Assembly (NCBI RefSeq): GCF_006438955.1
Contig: NZ_RCZK01000006.1
Coordinates: 62,001 to 126,000, forward strand
DNA length: 64,000 bases
Reading direction: 5' to 3'
From: Sphingomonas oligophenolica
Lineage (GTDB): Bacteria; Pseudomonadota; Alphaproteobacteria; Sphingomonadales; Sphingomonadaceae
Made by a program: the position numbers and the translations under genes. Shown here one piece after another: positions 24,330 to 32,092 of the stretch; position 1 is the first letter of the stretch, and the number at the start of each line of letters is the position of its first letter. The notes below the pieces were generated by a model. That model was given only the letters and a program-made list of their open reading frames with translations, had not been told where the DNA came from and made no database searches.

Positions 24330-24725
24330 TCACTCCGCCGGGGCGGGTGCGTTCTTCGGGGGACGCGGGTCGCGACGCTCGGCGATCCGGGCCGACTTGC
24401 CGGTCCGGCCACGCAGATAATAGAGCTTCGCCCGCCGCACCGCGCCCTTACGGACGACGACGATCGATTCGACATTGGGCGAATAGAGCGGGAAGACGCG
24501 CTCGACGCCTTCGCCGAAGCTCATCTTGCGGACCGTGAAGCAGCTGCCCATCCCGCGGTTCGAACGCGCGATGCACACCCCTTCGTAATTCTGGACGCGC
24601 GTGCGCTCGCCTTCGACAACCTTCACGCCGACCTTCAGCGTATCGCCGGGGCGGAATTCGGGGATGCTCTTGGTCTCGTGGAATTTGGCGATCTGCTCGG
24701 CTTCGAGCGTCTGGATCAGGTTCAC
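24330..24725 (-). CDS. rplS: 50S ribosomal protein L19
   Basis: A 131-residue L19 with the family core ([80 protein letters not shown]). A short Pro/Ala/Glu tail makes it a little longer than usual. L19 lies at the 30S-50S interface. It follows trmD by five bases, the conserved trmD-rplS end of the ffh-rpsP-rimM-trmD-rplS string. Confidence 0.96.
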   Translation of the reverse strand: MNLIQTLEAEQIAKFHETKSIPEFRPGDTLKVGVKVVEGERTRVQNYEGVCIARSNRGMGSCFTVRKMSFGEGVERVFPLYSPNVESIVVVRKGAVRRAKLYYLRGRTGKSARIAERRDPRPPKNAPAPAE

Positions 24726-24730
24726 GTCGG

Positions 24731-25459
24731 TTAGTCCTCAGTCCGTCGCCGCGCGCCAGAGGGCGACTGGACCCGAGCACCCTGATGGCGCTCCCAAAGG
24801 TCCGGCCGCCGTAGCCGTGTATCGGTCTCCGCCTGGGCGTGTCGCCAGGCATCGATCCTCGCATGATCCCCCGATCGCAGCACTTCGGGGATCGTGCGCC
24901 CTTCCCATATCGCAGGTCGGGTATAATGCGGGTATTCGAGCAGCCCCGTTTCGAAGCTCTCGTCCACGCCGCTAGAAGCCGCGCCCATTACGCCGGGGAG
25001 CAGCCGAATGCAAGCATCGAGCAGCACCAGCGCGCCCATCTCGCCCCCCGACAAGATATAGTCGCCGATCGACACTTCCTCGATCTCGCGTCCTTCGAAC
25101 AAGCGCTCGTCGAACCCCTCGAACCGACCGCACAGGATCGTCACTCCCGGCCCCGCGGCTAGCGCCCGGACCTTCGCCTGCGTCAACGGCTTGCCCCGCG
25201 GTGTCATCGCCAGCAGCGGGCGCTGATCCGCGTGCGCGTCGATCGCCGCCGCGACGACATCCGCGCGCAACACCATCCCCGCGCCCCCGCCCGCCGGGGT
25301 ATCGTCGACCGATCGATGCTTGTCCGTCGCGAAGTCGCGGATCTGCACCGCCGCGCACGACCATTTCCCCTCGCCCAGCGCCCGTCCGGCGAGCGACGCG
25401 CCAAGGGGGCCGGGAAACATCTCGGGGTAAAGCGTGAGGATGGTGGTGGCGAAGGTCAC
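24731..25459 (-). CDS. trmD: tRNA (guanine-37-N1)-methyltransferase TrmD
   Basis: A 242-residue SPOUT methyltransferase that makes m1G37 next to the anticodon and prevents frameshifting. The knotted SAM site is visible in [20 protein letters not shown] and [20 protein letters not shown], and the C-terminal domain has [21 protein letters not shown]. The start is GTG, and it overlaps the stop of the upstream vapC gene (GTGA). Normally trmD follows rimM; here a toxin-antitoxin module and an oppositely oriented reductase gene separate them, so trmD expression probably depends on the vapBC promoter or on one inside that region. Confidence 0.95.
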   Translation of the reverse strand: MTFATTILTLYPEMFPGPLGASLAGRALGEGKWSCAAVQIRDFATDKHRSVDDTPAGGGAGMVLRADVVAAAIDAHADQRPLLAMTPRGKPLTQAKVRALAAGPGVTILCGRFEGFDERLFEGREIEEVSIGDYILSGGEMGALVLLDACIRLLPGVMGAASSGVDESFETGLLEYPHYTRPAIWEGRTIPEVLRSGDHARIDAWRHAQAETDTRLRRPDLWERHQGARVQSPSGARRRTED

Positions 25460-25845
25460 AGCGTCCAGTTCTCGACGCGAAGCCCGGGAATATCGGCGAA
25501 GTCGCGCTCGTTGTTGGTGACCAGCGTCAGCCCCAACGACAGCGCGTGCGCTGCGATTAATCGGTCGAAGCTATTCCGGCGAACCGCGATCTGGGCTCCT
25601 AGCTTACCGTAGGCCTCGGCTGCATCGTCATCGAACGGATGCACGACCAGGATGCTGACGAACACGTCCAGCCGCCGTTCGTCGGCCGGGTCGCTCTGCA
25701 ACCGACCCGCGCTGAAGCGCAACTCGGCAAGCGTGATCGAGGAAATAGCCATGCCGACGCCGTTCTGGGCACGGACACGCGCGCGCAGCCGATCGCTTCG
25801 CGCCAGCGTGAAGTCCAGGCATGCATTCGTATCGAGCAGGTACAC
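25456..25845 (-). CDS. VapC-family PIN-domain toxin
   Basis: A 129-residue PIN domain ribonuclease. The four acidic positions are present: D5 in LLDTNACLD, the Glu in [10 protein letters not shown], the Asp in [12 protein letters not shown], and the Asp of [10 protein letters not shown]. VapC toxins cut tRNA or rRNA and are neutralised by VapB. The gene starts three bases after the antitoxin stop, and its own TGA overlaps the GTG start of trmD. That tight coupling to an essential gene is unusual. The length is normal and no damage is visible. Confidence 0.88.
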   Translation of the reverse strand: MYLLDTNACLDFTLARSDRLRARVRAQNGVGMAISSITLAELRFSAGRLQSDPADERRLDVFVSILVVHPFDDDAAEAYGKLGAQIAVRRNSFDRLIAAHALSLGLTLVTNNERDFADIPGLRVENWTL

Positions 25846-25848
25846 CGA

Positions 25849-26118
25849 TCAGGCAGCCTGGCCGCGCGAGGATTTACCCCAGTCGCGCTCCTCCTGTTCG
25901 ATGTCGTCGCGCCCACCCGCCATGAAGCCCGGCGAGAACGCGCCGTAGAGGCCATCGAGCACCGCAGCGGCATCGGTTTCGCGCCAAAACGAAAACCCGC
26001 TATCCGCGTGCGACACCACCACCACGTCATCCGCTTCGCGCAAGCCGAGCGCCTTGGGGAGTCGCAGCGCGAGCGAATTGCCTGACTTGAACACCTTCGC
26101 GCGATATTCCTTGCTCAT
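25849..26118 (-). CDS. VapB-like AbrB/MazE-fold antitoxin
   Basis: An 89-residue antitoxin. The N-terminal AbrB/SpoVT swapped-hairpin domain (YRAKVFKSGNSLALRLPKAL followed by GLREADDVVVV) binds DNA. The C-terminal part (FMAGGRDDIEQEERDW) would wrap around the toxin. It is the first gene of the vapB-vapC pair and probably represses its own promoter through the palindromic sites at 26129-26147. The frame is open 11 codons further upstream, but MSKEYRAKVF at 26118 matches the family N-terminus. Confidence 0.85.
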   Translation of the reverse strand: MSKEYRAKVFKSGNSLALRLPKALGLREADDVVVVSHADSGFSFWRETDAAAVLDGLYGAFSPGFMAGGRDDIEQEERDWGKSSRGQAA

Positions 26119-26128
26119 CGAAGCCTCC

Positions 26129-26147
26129 GTATATACGTGATGTATAC
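26129..26147. promoter_or_regulatory. Probable VapBC operator
   Basis: Two small palindromes, GTATATAC (26129-26136) and GTATAC (26142-26147), together form the inverted pair GTATA-N9-TATAC in the 50-base gap between vapB and the divergent reductase gene. The position suits VapB autoregulation and could also affect the reductase gene. Confidence 0.45.
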
Positions 26148-26168
26148 ACATTGGCGGAGCGCGACAAG

Positions 26169-27086
26169 ATGTCGGACAGGTGGGACGACTGCATCATCAT
26201 CGGCGCCGGCCCCGCCGGCCTCACCGCGGCGATCTACCTCGCGCGATTCCATCTTTCGATCCGGCTGTTCGATTGCGGGTCGAGCCGCGCCGCAACGATC
26301 CCGTGTACCCGCAACCACGCGGGCTACCCGGACGGCATCGCTGGCCCCGACCTCCTCGCGCGGATGCTCGCGCAGGCGGAGCGCTACAGCGCGGTCCGTG
26401 AACAGGTCGCCGTGACCCGGATCGCGCCCGACGGCGATCATTTCACCGTCACCACCGATCATGGTCACTATGCCGCGCGCACCGTTCTGCTCGCGACCGG
26501 GGTGGTCAACAACCGACCCGATATCGATCCCGCGCTCCACGACCGCGCGCTCGCAGCAGGGTTGCTCCGCTATTGCCCGGTCTGCGACGGCTACGAGGTC
26601 ACCGACCAGCGCGTCGGCGTCATCGGCACCGGCGATCACGGGATGCGCGAGGCGCTGTTCCTGCGCGGCTACACAAGCGACGTGACGCTCGTCGCGCCCG
26701 ATGCCGGACACCAGCTCGATCCCGCCTGCGAACGCGCGCTCGACGAAGCGGGGATCGTCCGCATCGACGGCCCGTGCGGCGGCTATGCGATCGAGGATGA
26801 CCGCCTCGCGTTCGACACCGCGCGCGGGCGGTTGGCGTTCGACAGTGTCTATCCTGCGCTGGGCTCGGTGATCCGCTCGCGGCTCGCGATCGACGCGGGC
26901 GCGACTGCCAGCGATGATGGCTGCCTGGAGGTCGACGCGCATATGCGCACCACCGTCCCCGGGCTCTTCGCGGCGGGCGACGTTGTCAAGGGATTGGATC
27001 AGATCAGCCATGCGATGGGCGAGGCCGGGGTCGCCGCGACGACGATCCGCAACCTGCTGAGCGAACGCGCCCCGCTTCGCCGCTGA
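26169..27086 (+). CDS. Thioredoxin-reductase-like FAD/NAD(P) oxidoreductase
   Basis: A 305-residue two-dinucleotide-fold flavoprotein. The FAD motif is IIIGAGPAGLTAAIYLAR, the redox-active-type pair is CPVCDGYE, the NAD(P) motif is VGVIGTGDHGMREALFL, and the C-terminal FAD contact is GLFAAGDVVKGLDQISHAMG. It is similar to thioredoxin reductase and ferredoxin-NADP reductase-like proteins. The NAD(P) motif GTGDHG departs from the usual GxGxxA, so cofactor use is uncertain. It is divergent from the VapBC module in the segment that separates trmD from rimM. Confidence 0.82.
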   Translation: MSDRWDDCIIIGAGPAGLTAAIYLARFHLSIRLFDCGSSRAATIPCTRNHAGYPDGIAGPDLLARMLAQAERYSAVREQVAVTRIAPDGDHFTVTTDHGHYAARTVLLATGVVNNRPDIDPALHDRALAAGLLRYCPVCDGYEVTDQRVGVIGTGDHGMREALFLRGYTSDVTLVAPDAGHQLDPACERALDEAGIVRIDGPCGGYAIEDDRLAFDTARGRLAFDSVYPALGSVIRSRLAIDAGATASDDGCLEVDAHMRTTVPGLFAAGDVVKGLDQISHAMGEAGVAATTIRNLLSERAPLRR

Positions 27087-27107
27087 GGGAAAATGCCCGA
27101 ACCTGGA

Positions 27108-27174
27108 CCCGTTCGTGCTGAGCTTGTCGAAGCACGGTGAGACCCAGGCCCTTCGACAAGCTCAGAGCGAACGG
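27108..27174. repeat. Family A repeat pair
   Basis: Facing copies at 27108-27137 and 27147-27174 with a nine-base loop, between the convergent reductase and rimM genes. It is the most compact hairpin of this family in the window and a likely shared terminator. Confidence 0.8.
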
Positions 27175-27212
27175 TTTAGACTCCGATCAATCCAACGCCA
27201 TCCAGCTCTGAG

Positions 27213-27731
27213 CTATTCGACGAAGTCCGCCGCGACGATCAGTCGCGCGTCATCCCATTCGGGCACCGCATCGGCGTTCATCGGCACCATGAAGCGTTTG
27301 CCCGGTGCGCCGTCGATCGCCTCACGCTCAATCTCGATGACGTCCCCCGCGCCGAAATCATCGATCGCGACGACGGTGCCGATCGCCTCGCCCGTCGTCG
27401 ACACCACCGGCAATCCGAGCAGGTCGGCATGATAATATTCGCCCTCGCCCAGAGCGGGCAGCGACGCGCGCGGCACGGTAAGTTCGGTCCCGCGCAGCGC
27501 TTCGGCAGCAGTGCGGTCGGGCACTTCGGCAAAGCGCACGATCAGCCCGTTGTTGCCCGGTGCCGACGACACCAGCGTCAGCGCACCGTGGTTGAACGAG
27601 CGATATGCCCCGAAATTCTCGGCAAAGACCTTGAGCCGCACCTGCCCGCCGATGCCATGCGCACCGATGACGACCGCCAGCGTGACCGCGGCGTCAGCCC
27701 TTGGTCGATCCACGGTTTTCGCCGGGCTCAT
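27213..27731 (-). CDS. rimM: Ribosome maturation factor RimM
   Basis: A 172-residue RimM. The N-terminal barrel contains VTLAVVIGAHGIGGQVRLKV; the C-terminal PRC-barrel includes EYYHADLLGLPVVSTTGEAI and GKRFMVPMNADAVPEWD. It assists 30S head assembly around S19. The ATG at 27731 is preceded by AAGGA at a good distance; a start 21 codons upstream is possible but would add an unconserved tail. It is downstream of rpsP, the normal order, but its usual partner trmD is displaced. Confidence 0.92.
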   Translation of the reverse strand: MSPAKTVDRPRADAAVTLAVVIGAHGIGGQVRLKVFAENFGAYRSFNHGALTLVSSAPGNNGLIVRFAEVPDRTAAEALRGTELTVPRASLPALGEGEYYHADLLGLPVVSTTGEAIGTVVAIDDFGAGDVIEIEREAIDGAPGKRFMVPMNADAVPEWDDARLIVAADFVE

Positions 27732-27834
27732 CGTCCGGTCCTTCGGCGGGAGCGGGCGATGAGACGCCGTCGTTGGTGGCATCTTCGTCGTCATCGGGCG
27801 CGGTTCTCGGATCCGGGGGAATACCGTCGGTCAT
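27694..27834 (-). CDS. Possible 46-residue acidic protein between rpsP and rimM
   Basis: A short open frame beginning MTDGIPPDPRTAPDDDEDAT and ending before the rimM start region, which it overlaps in another frame by 38 bases. AGAGAGGA lies about eight bases before its ATG, which is a respectable ribosome site. It is extremely rich in Asp, Glu and Pro and has no recognisable domain. It may be a real small protein, a leader that couples rimM translation, or chance. Confidence 0.35.
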   Translation of the reverse strand: MTDGIPPDPRTAPDDDEDATNDGVSSPAPAEGPDDEPGENRGSTKG

Positions 27835-27889
27835 GATGCGTGTCCTCTCTCTACTCGAGAGAACAACGCACCACGACCGGATCGGGTTC

Positions 27890-28495
27890 TTACTGTTCGG
27901 AGGTTGCGTCGGCGACCTTCTCGGCGTCCTCGCTCGGCGCCTCGGTTGCGGCTTCGACCTCGGCCGCCACGACGGCTTCGGCTTCCTCGTTCGAGTCGGC
28001 GGCAGGCGCTTCCTCGGCTGCCGGAGCTTCCTCAACCGCAGGAGCTTCCTCGGTGGCAGCGGCTTCCTCGGCCACCGGCGCTTCGGGTTCGGCGGTCACT
28101 TCGGGCTCGGGCTCGGGGGCCGGCTTGGCGGCGGCCTCGGCGGCGGCTTCCTCGGCAGCCTTCACCTTCTCGGCACGCTCGTCGGCGCGTTCGGTCGCCT
28201 TCTCGCCCGGCTTGCCCTTGTTCGGGTTGTTGCGCGCGGTGCGCTCGAGGACGCCCGCTGCGTCGAGGAAGCGCGCGACCCGATCGGTCGGCTGCGCGCC
28301 GACGCTCAGCCAATGCTTGGCGCGCTCCTGGTCGAGCACGACGCGCTTCTCGTCGTCCTTGGCGAGGCGCGGATCGTAATTGCCGATCTTCTCGATGAAC
28401 TTGCCGTCACGCGGCGACCGCGCGTCGGCAACGACGATGCGATAATAAGGACGCTTCTTGGAGCCGCCACGCGACAGCCGGATATGGATAGCCAT
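27890..28495 (-). CDS. rpsP: 30S ribosomal protein S16 with long acidic tail
   Basis: The first 80 or so residues are a normal S16 ([55 protein letters not shown]). About 120 further residues form a low-complexity Ala/Glu/Pro extension with repeated EEAPA units. Bacterial S16 is usually 80-90 residues; extensions occur in sphingomonads and other alphaproteobacteria, but this one is long, so the protein is 201 residues. S16 binds 16S rRNA early in 30S assembly. The tail would project from the subunit; its role is unknown. Confidence 0.93.
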   Translation of the reverse strand: MAIHIRLSRGGSKKRPYYRIVVADARSPRDGKFIEKIGNYDPRLAKDDEKRVVLDQERAKHWLSVGAQPTDRVARFLDAAGVLERTARNNPNKGKPGEKATERADERAEKVKAAEEAAAEAAAKPAPEPEPEVTAEPEAPVAEEAAATEEAPAVEEAPAAEEAPAADSNEEAEAVVAAEVEAATEAPSEDAEKVADATSEQ

Positions 28496-28526
28496 GGTAT
28501 TTATTCCTTCGTTCTAAAGTCGATAG

Positions 28527-30023
28527 TTACTTTTTCTTGGTGAAATTCTCGAAGCCCGGCGGCAACTGCGGCATGCCCTGCCCCCCCGGCAATCCGGGCA
28601 GGCCACCGCCCGCGCCGCCCATGATATCGCCAAGCTGCTGGCCGCCGAGCGCATTGCCCAAACCGCCCATGCCGCCCTTGCCGAGCATCGCCATCATGCC
28701 CTTGATCCCGCCCATCTTCTTGATCTTCTTCATCGCGGTCGACATTTCTTGGTGCATTTTGAGGAGCTTGTTGACCTCCTGCACCGTCGTCCCCGATCCC
28801 TTGGCGATGCGGATCTTGCGCTTGGCGTTGATGACCTCGGGCTTGGCGCGCTCCTTCACGGTCATCGACCCGATCATCGCGTCCATATGGACCAGCGTCT
28901 TGTCGCTGCCCGGCACCGCAGCCATCGCCGCCTGCGCCTTCTTCATGCCCGGGATCATTCCCGCCAACGCACCCAGGCCGCCCATCCGCGCCATCTGCGC
29001 CAGCTGCCCGCGCAGGTCGTTCATGTCGAACTGACCCTTGGCGAGGCGGCTCGCCATCCGCTCGGCGTCTTCCTGCTGGATCGATTCCGCGGCGCGCTCG
29101 ACGAGGCTGACGACATCGCCCATCCCCAGGATGCGCCCCGCGACCCGCGACGGATGAAACGCCTCGAGCGCATCGAGCTTCTCGCCGGTGCCCGCGAACT
29201 TGATCGGCTTGCCGGTCACCGCACGCATCGACAGCGCCGCGCCGCCGCGCGCATCGCCGTCCATCCGCGTCAGCACGACGCCGGTCAGCGCGACCTGCGC
29301 GCTGAAATTTTGCGCGACGTTGACCGCATCCTGCCCGGTCAGCGAATCGACGACGAGCAGGATTTCGGCGGGCGTCGCGACCGCCGCGACCGCCTGCATC
29401 TCGGCCATCAACGCGGCGTCGACGTGGAGCCGACCCGCGGTGTCGAGCATCAGCACGTCGAACCCCTGCAGCTTGGCCGCCGACAGCGCGCGCCGCGCGA
29501 TATCGACCGGCTGCTGCCCCGCGACGATCGGCAGCGTCGCCACCTCGATCTGCGTGCCCAGCGTCGCCAGCTGCTCCTGCGCGTTCGGGCGATTGACGTC
29601 GAGCGATGCCATCAGCACCTTCTTGCGCTCGCGCCCCATCTGCCCGCCCGACAATCGCTTGGCGATTTTGGCAGTCGTTGTCGTCTTGCCCGATCCCTGC
29701 AGCCCGACCATCATGATCACCGCGGGCGGGGTGACGCCGAGCTCCAGCTCCGATGCATCCGACCCGAGCATCTCGACCAGCGCGTCATTGACGATCTTGA
29801 CGACCTGCTGCCCCGGCGTGACCGACCGCAGCACGTTCGCGCCGACCGCCTGCTCGGTGACCTTGTCGACGAAATCGCGTGCCACCGGCAATGCGACGTC
29901 GGCCTCGAGCAACGCGACGCGCACCTCGCGCATGGCACTGCGCACATCGGCCTCGGTCAGCGCGCCACGGCCACGCAGACGCTCGAAGACGCCGCCAAGC
30001 CGGTCGCTCAAACTGTCGAACAT
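28527..30023 (-). CDS. ffh: Signal recognition particle protein Ffh
   Basis: A 498-residue SRP54 homologue. The N domain is followed by the GTPase domain (G1 near GLQGSGKTTTTAKIA; DTAGRLHVD; TRMDGDARGGAA) and the methionine-rich M domain from about 330 (MARMGGLGALAGMIPGMKKA; GSGTTVQEVNKLL). The C-terminal tail is Gly/Met/Pro-rich. It binds signal sequences on nascent inner-membrane proteins together with 4.5S RNA and docks on FtsY, which is encoded 2 kb away. It heads the ffh-rpsP-rimM transcript. Confidence 0.96.
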   Translation of the reverse strand: MFDSLSDRLGGVFERLRGRGALTEADVRSAMREVRVALLEADVALPVARDFVDKVTEQAVGANVLRSVTPGQQVVKIVNDALVEMLGSDASELELGVTPPAVIMMVGLQGSGKTTTTAKIAKRLSGGQMGRERKKVLMASLDVNRPNAQEQLATLGTQIEVATLPIVAGQQPVDIARRALSAAKLQGFDVLMLDTAGRLHVDAALMAEMQAVAAVATPAEILLVVDSLTGQDAVNVAQNFSAQVALTGVVLTRMDGDARGGAALSMRAVTGKPIKFAGTGEKLDALEAFHPSRVAGRILGMGDVVSLVERAAESIQQEDAERMASRLAKGQFDMNDLRGQLAQMARMGGLGALAGMIPGMKKAQAAMAAVPGSDKTLVHMDAMIGSMTVKERAKPEVINAKRKIRIAKGSGTTVQEVNKLLKMHQEMSTAMKKIKKMGGIKGMMAMLGKGGMGGLGNALGGQQLGDIMGGAGGGLPGLPGGQGMPQLPPGFENFTKKK

Positions 30024-30201
30024 CGCCTCAATTCCTCATTGCACTGCCACCAAACGCAAAAGCGCCGACGGGCGAAACCTCGCCGGTCAGCGTACACCCG
30101 CGGGTGCTTGTGCTATGCGTCCAATGACGGAACGTGGGGTGCGCTTAGGCGAAATACGGCTGCGGCGCAACCTGCCCCGCATACCCCCGCGGCTCACGCC
30201 A

Positions 30202-30225
30202 CCACCCCGGCGAACGCCGGGGTGG
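30202..30225. repeat. Family C palindrome
   Basis: A single 24-base near-perfect palindrome, CCACCCCGGCGAAC followed by GCCGGGGTGG. It lies 16 bases beyond the end of the DUF924 pseudogene, in the otherwise gene-free stretch 30024-30240, where nothing else was recognised. Confidence 0.7.
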
Positions 30226-30240
30226 TTGGGCTTTGCGCTT

Positions 30241-30798
30241 CTACCAGCCACCCCCCTCCGCCAGATACACCTCTTCCGCCGCGGTCGATTCCCGCCCCAG
30301 CGCCGCATTGCGCGCGGGAAACCGTCCGAACCGCACCACCACGTCACGATGATCGCGTGCGAACTGCGCGTTATTCTCGATTCACAGCGCCTCCAATTTG
30401 GCGACGCTCAGCGCCTGCAGCGGGGCATCCTCAGCGTGCATCAGCGGCATGTAGAAGAATACCCGCCGCTCGGGCGGATAGCGCGCCTCCCATCCCTGCT
30501 CGATCCCCGCCAACGTCAGCCCCGCCGCCAGATCGTCCGCCGCAAACGCCGCCGCTGAACCGCGAAAAATATTGCGAGAGAATTGGTCGATCACGATGAT
30601 CGCAGCGAGCAGGGAATCAGGCTCTTCGCGCCATCCCCCCGCGTCGTTCGCGACGACGGAATCGCGCAACGCGCCGAATCGCGCGCGGACCTCGGCGTCG
30701 AACCCGTCATCCTTTTCCCACCAGCGTGCGGGCTCCAACCCGAACCAGAAGTCGAGCACATCGCGTGCCTGCCGATGGACTTGAGCCGCGTCGGTCAT
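30241..30798 (-). pseudogene. DUF924 family gene with an in-frame stop codon
   Basis: The reading frame begins at 30798 (MTDAAQVHRQARDVLDFWFG) and shows DUF924 features (LDFWFGLEPARWWEKDDGFD, IIVIDQFSRNIFRG, PLMHAEDAPLQALSV). A TGA at 30382-30384 stops it after 138 residues. The same frame then continues without further stops for 46 codons with the normal family ending (FARDHRDVVVRFGRFPARN, GRESTAAEEVYLAEGG) to a TAG at 30241. The full length, about 185 codons, equals the family length. So this is one gene broken by a point nonsense mutation, a sequencing error, or rarely read through. Divergent from mtaB by 13 bases. Confidence 0.85.
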
Positions 30799-30811
30799 TA
30801 GATCGCCCCCC

Positions 30812-32092
30812 ATGCCTGTTTCCGCGCCAGAGGTAATCACCCTCGGCTGCCGCCTCAACATCGCCGAGAGCGAAACGATCCGGACGCTGATCGCGGGCCG
30901 GGATACCGTCGTCGTCAATTCGTGCGCGGTCACCAACGCTGCGGTCAAGGCGACCCGCGTCGCGATCCGCCGCGCCCGCCGCGACCGACCGCTGTCGCAG
31001 ATCGTGGTGACGGGGTGCGCGGCGCAGATCGATCCCGCGAGTTTCGCCGCGATGCCCGAGGTCGATCGCGTGGTCGGCAATGCCGACAAGCTCTTGTCGT
31101 CAGCTTGGGAGGCTTACGACGCGGTGGTCGTCAGTGATATCATGGCGGTCCGCGAAACCACCCCGCACCTCGCCGCCAGCTTCTCGCAACACGCCCGCGC
31201 GTTCGTCGAGGTCCAGAACGGCTGCGACCACCGCTGCACCTTCTGCGCGATCCCCTTCGGCCGCGGCCCGAGCCGCTCGGTCCCCGCAGGCGCGGTGGTC
31301 GACCGGATCGCTGGGTTGGTCGACGCCGGCCACCGCGAGATCGTCCTCACCGGGGTCGACCTGACGAGCTACGGCCACGACCTCCCCGGCACCCCGACGC
31401 TCGGCCTCCTTGTCGAACGCATCTTATGCGGCGTCCCCGCGCTCCAGCGGCTGCGGCTGTCGTCGCTCGACTCGATCGAGATCGACGACCGGCTCTTCGA
31501 CCTCTTCACCGGCGAACCCCGCATCATGCCGCACCTCCATCTGTCGTTCCAGGCAGGCAGCGACCTGATCCTCAAGCGCATGAAGCGCCGCCATACCCGC
31601 GTACAGGCGGTCGCGATCGTCGAGCGCCTCAAGGCCAAGCGCCCGGAGATCGCGATCGGCGCGGACCTGATCGCGGGTTTCCCGACCGAGGACGACGCGA
31701 TGGCCGCCGACACGATCGCGCTGATCGCCGACGCCGACATCGTCCACGCGCACATCTTCCCCTATTCGGAACGCGCGGGCACCCCCGCCGCGCGGATGCC
31801 GCAGGTTGCGCATGCGCTGCGCAAGGCGCGCGCCGAACGGCTCCGCGAAGCGGCGGCGGCGCGCAAGGCGGCGTGGCTGGCCTCACTGGTGAGCACGACG
31901 CAGGATGTCGTCATCGAGCATCCTGGCGACCACGGCCACGCCCCGAATTTCGCCCACGTGAACATCCCCCCCGCCGCTCGCCCTGAGCCTGTCGAAGGAC
32001 GTGTCCCACACGCCACGCTCGAACCCGGCCAGATCGCCCCCGTCCGCATCACCGCCGCCACCGCCACCCACCTCATCGGAACCCGCGCATGA
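30812..32092 (+). CDS. mtaB: tRNA t6A37 methylthiotransferase MtaB, with repeat-derived segment
   Basis: A 426-residue radical SAM methylthiotransferase. The N-terminal cluster cysteines include C13 (ITLGCRLN), with NSCAVTN and TGCAAQ. The radical SAM motif is C138-DHR-C142-TF-C145. MtaB converts t6A37 to ms2t6A37 in tRNAs reading ANN codons. Near the C-terminus, residues about 388-399 (AARPEPVEGRV) are encoded by a family A repeat lying within the TRAM-like tail, in frame. The stop overlaps the ftsY ATG by four bases (ATGA), so the genes are translationally coupled. Confidence 0.92.
   Translation: MPVSAPEVITLGCRLNIAESETIRTLIAGRDTVVVNSCAVTNAAVKATRVAIRRARRDRPLSQIVVTGCAAQIDPASFAAMPEVDRVVGNADKLLSSAWEAYDAVVVSDIMAVRETTPHLAASFSQHARAFVEVQNGCDHRCTFCAIPFGRGPSRSVPAGAVVDRIAGLVDAGHREIVLTGVDLTSYGHDLPGTPTLGLLVERILCGVPALQRLRLSSLDSIEIDDRLFDLFTGEPRIMPHLHLSFQAGSDLILKRMKRRHTRVQAVAIVERLKAKRPEIAIGADLIAGFPTEDDAMAADTIALIADADIVHAHIFPYSERAGTPAARMPQVAHALRKARAERLREAAAARKAAWLASLVSTTQDVVIEHPGDHGHAPNFAHVNIPPAARPEPVEGRVPHATLEPGQIAPVRITAATATHLIGTRA
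31973..32008 (+). repeat. Single family A repeat inside mtaB
   Basis: One copy of GCCCTGAGCCTGTCGAAGGA with flanks lies in the 3' part of mtaB, read in frame as ARPEPVEGRVP. Unlike the carA copy it has no facing partner nearby. Confidence 0.82.

Noticed and set aside
30382..30384. TGA in the DUF924 gene as a selenocysteine codon
   Set aside because: No SECIS-like hairpin was recognised directly after it, no selenium genes are present here, and DUF924 is not a selenoprotein family.
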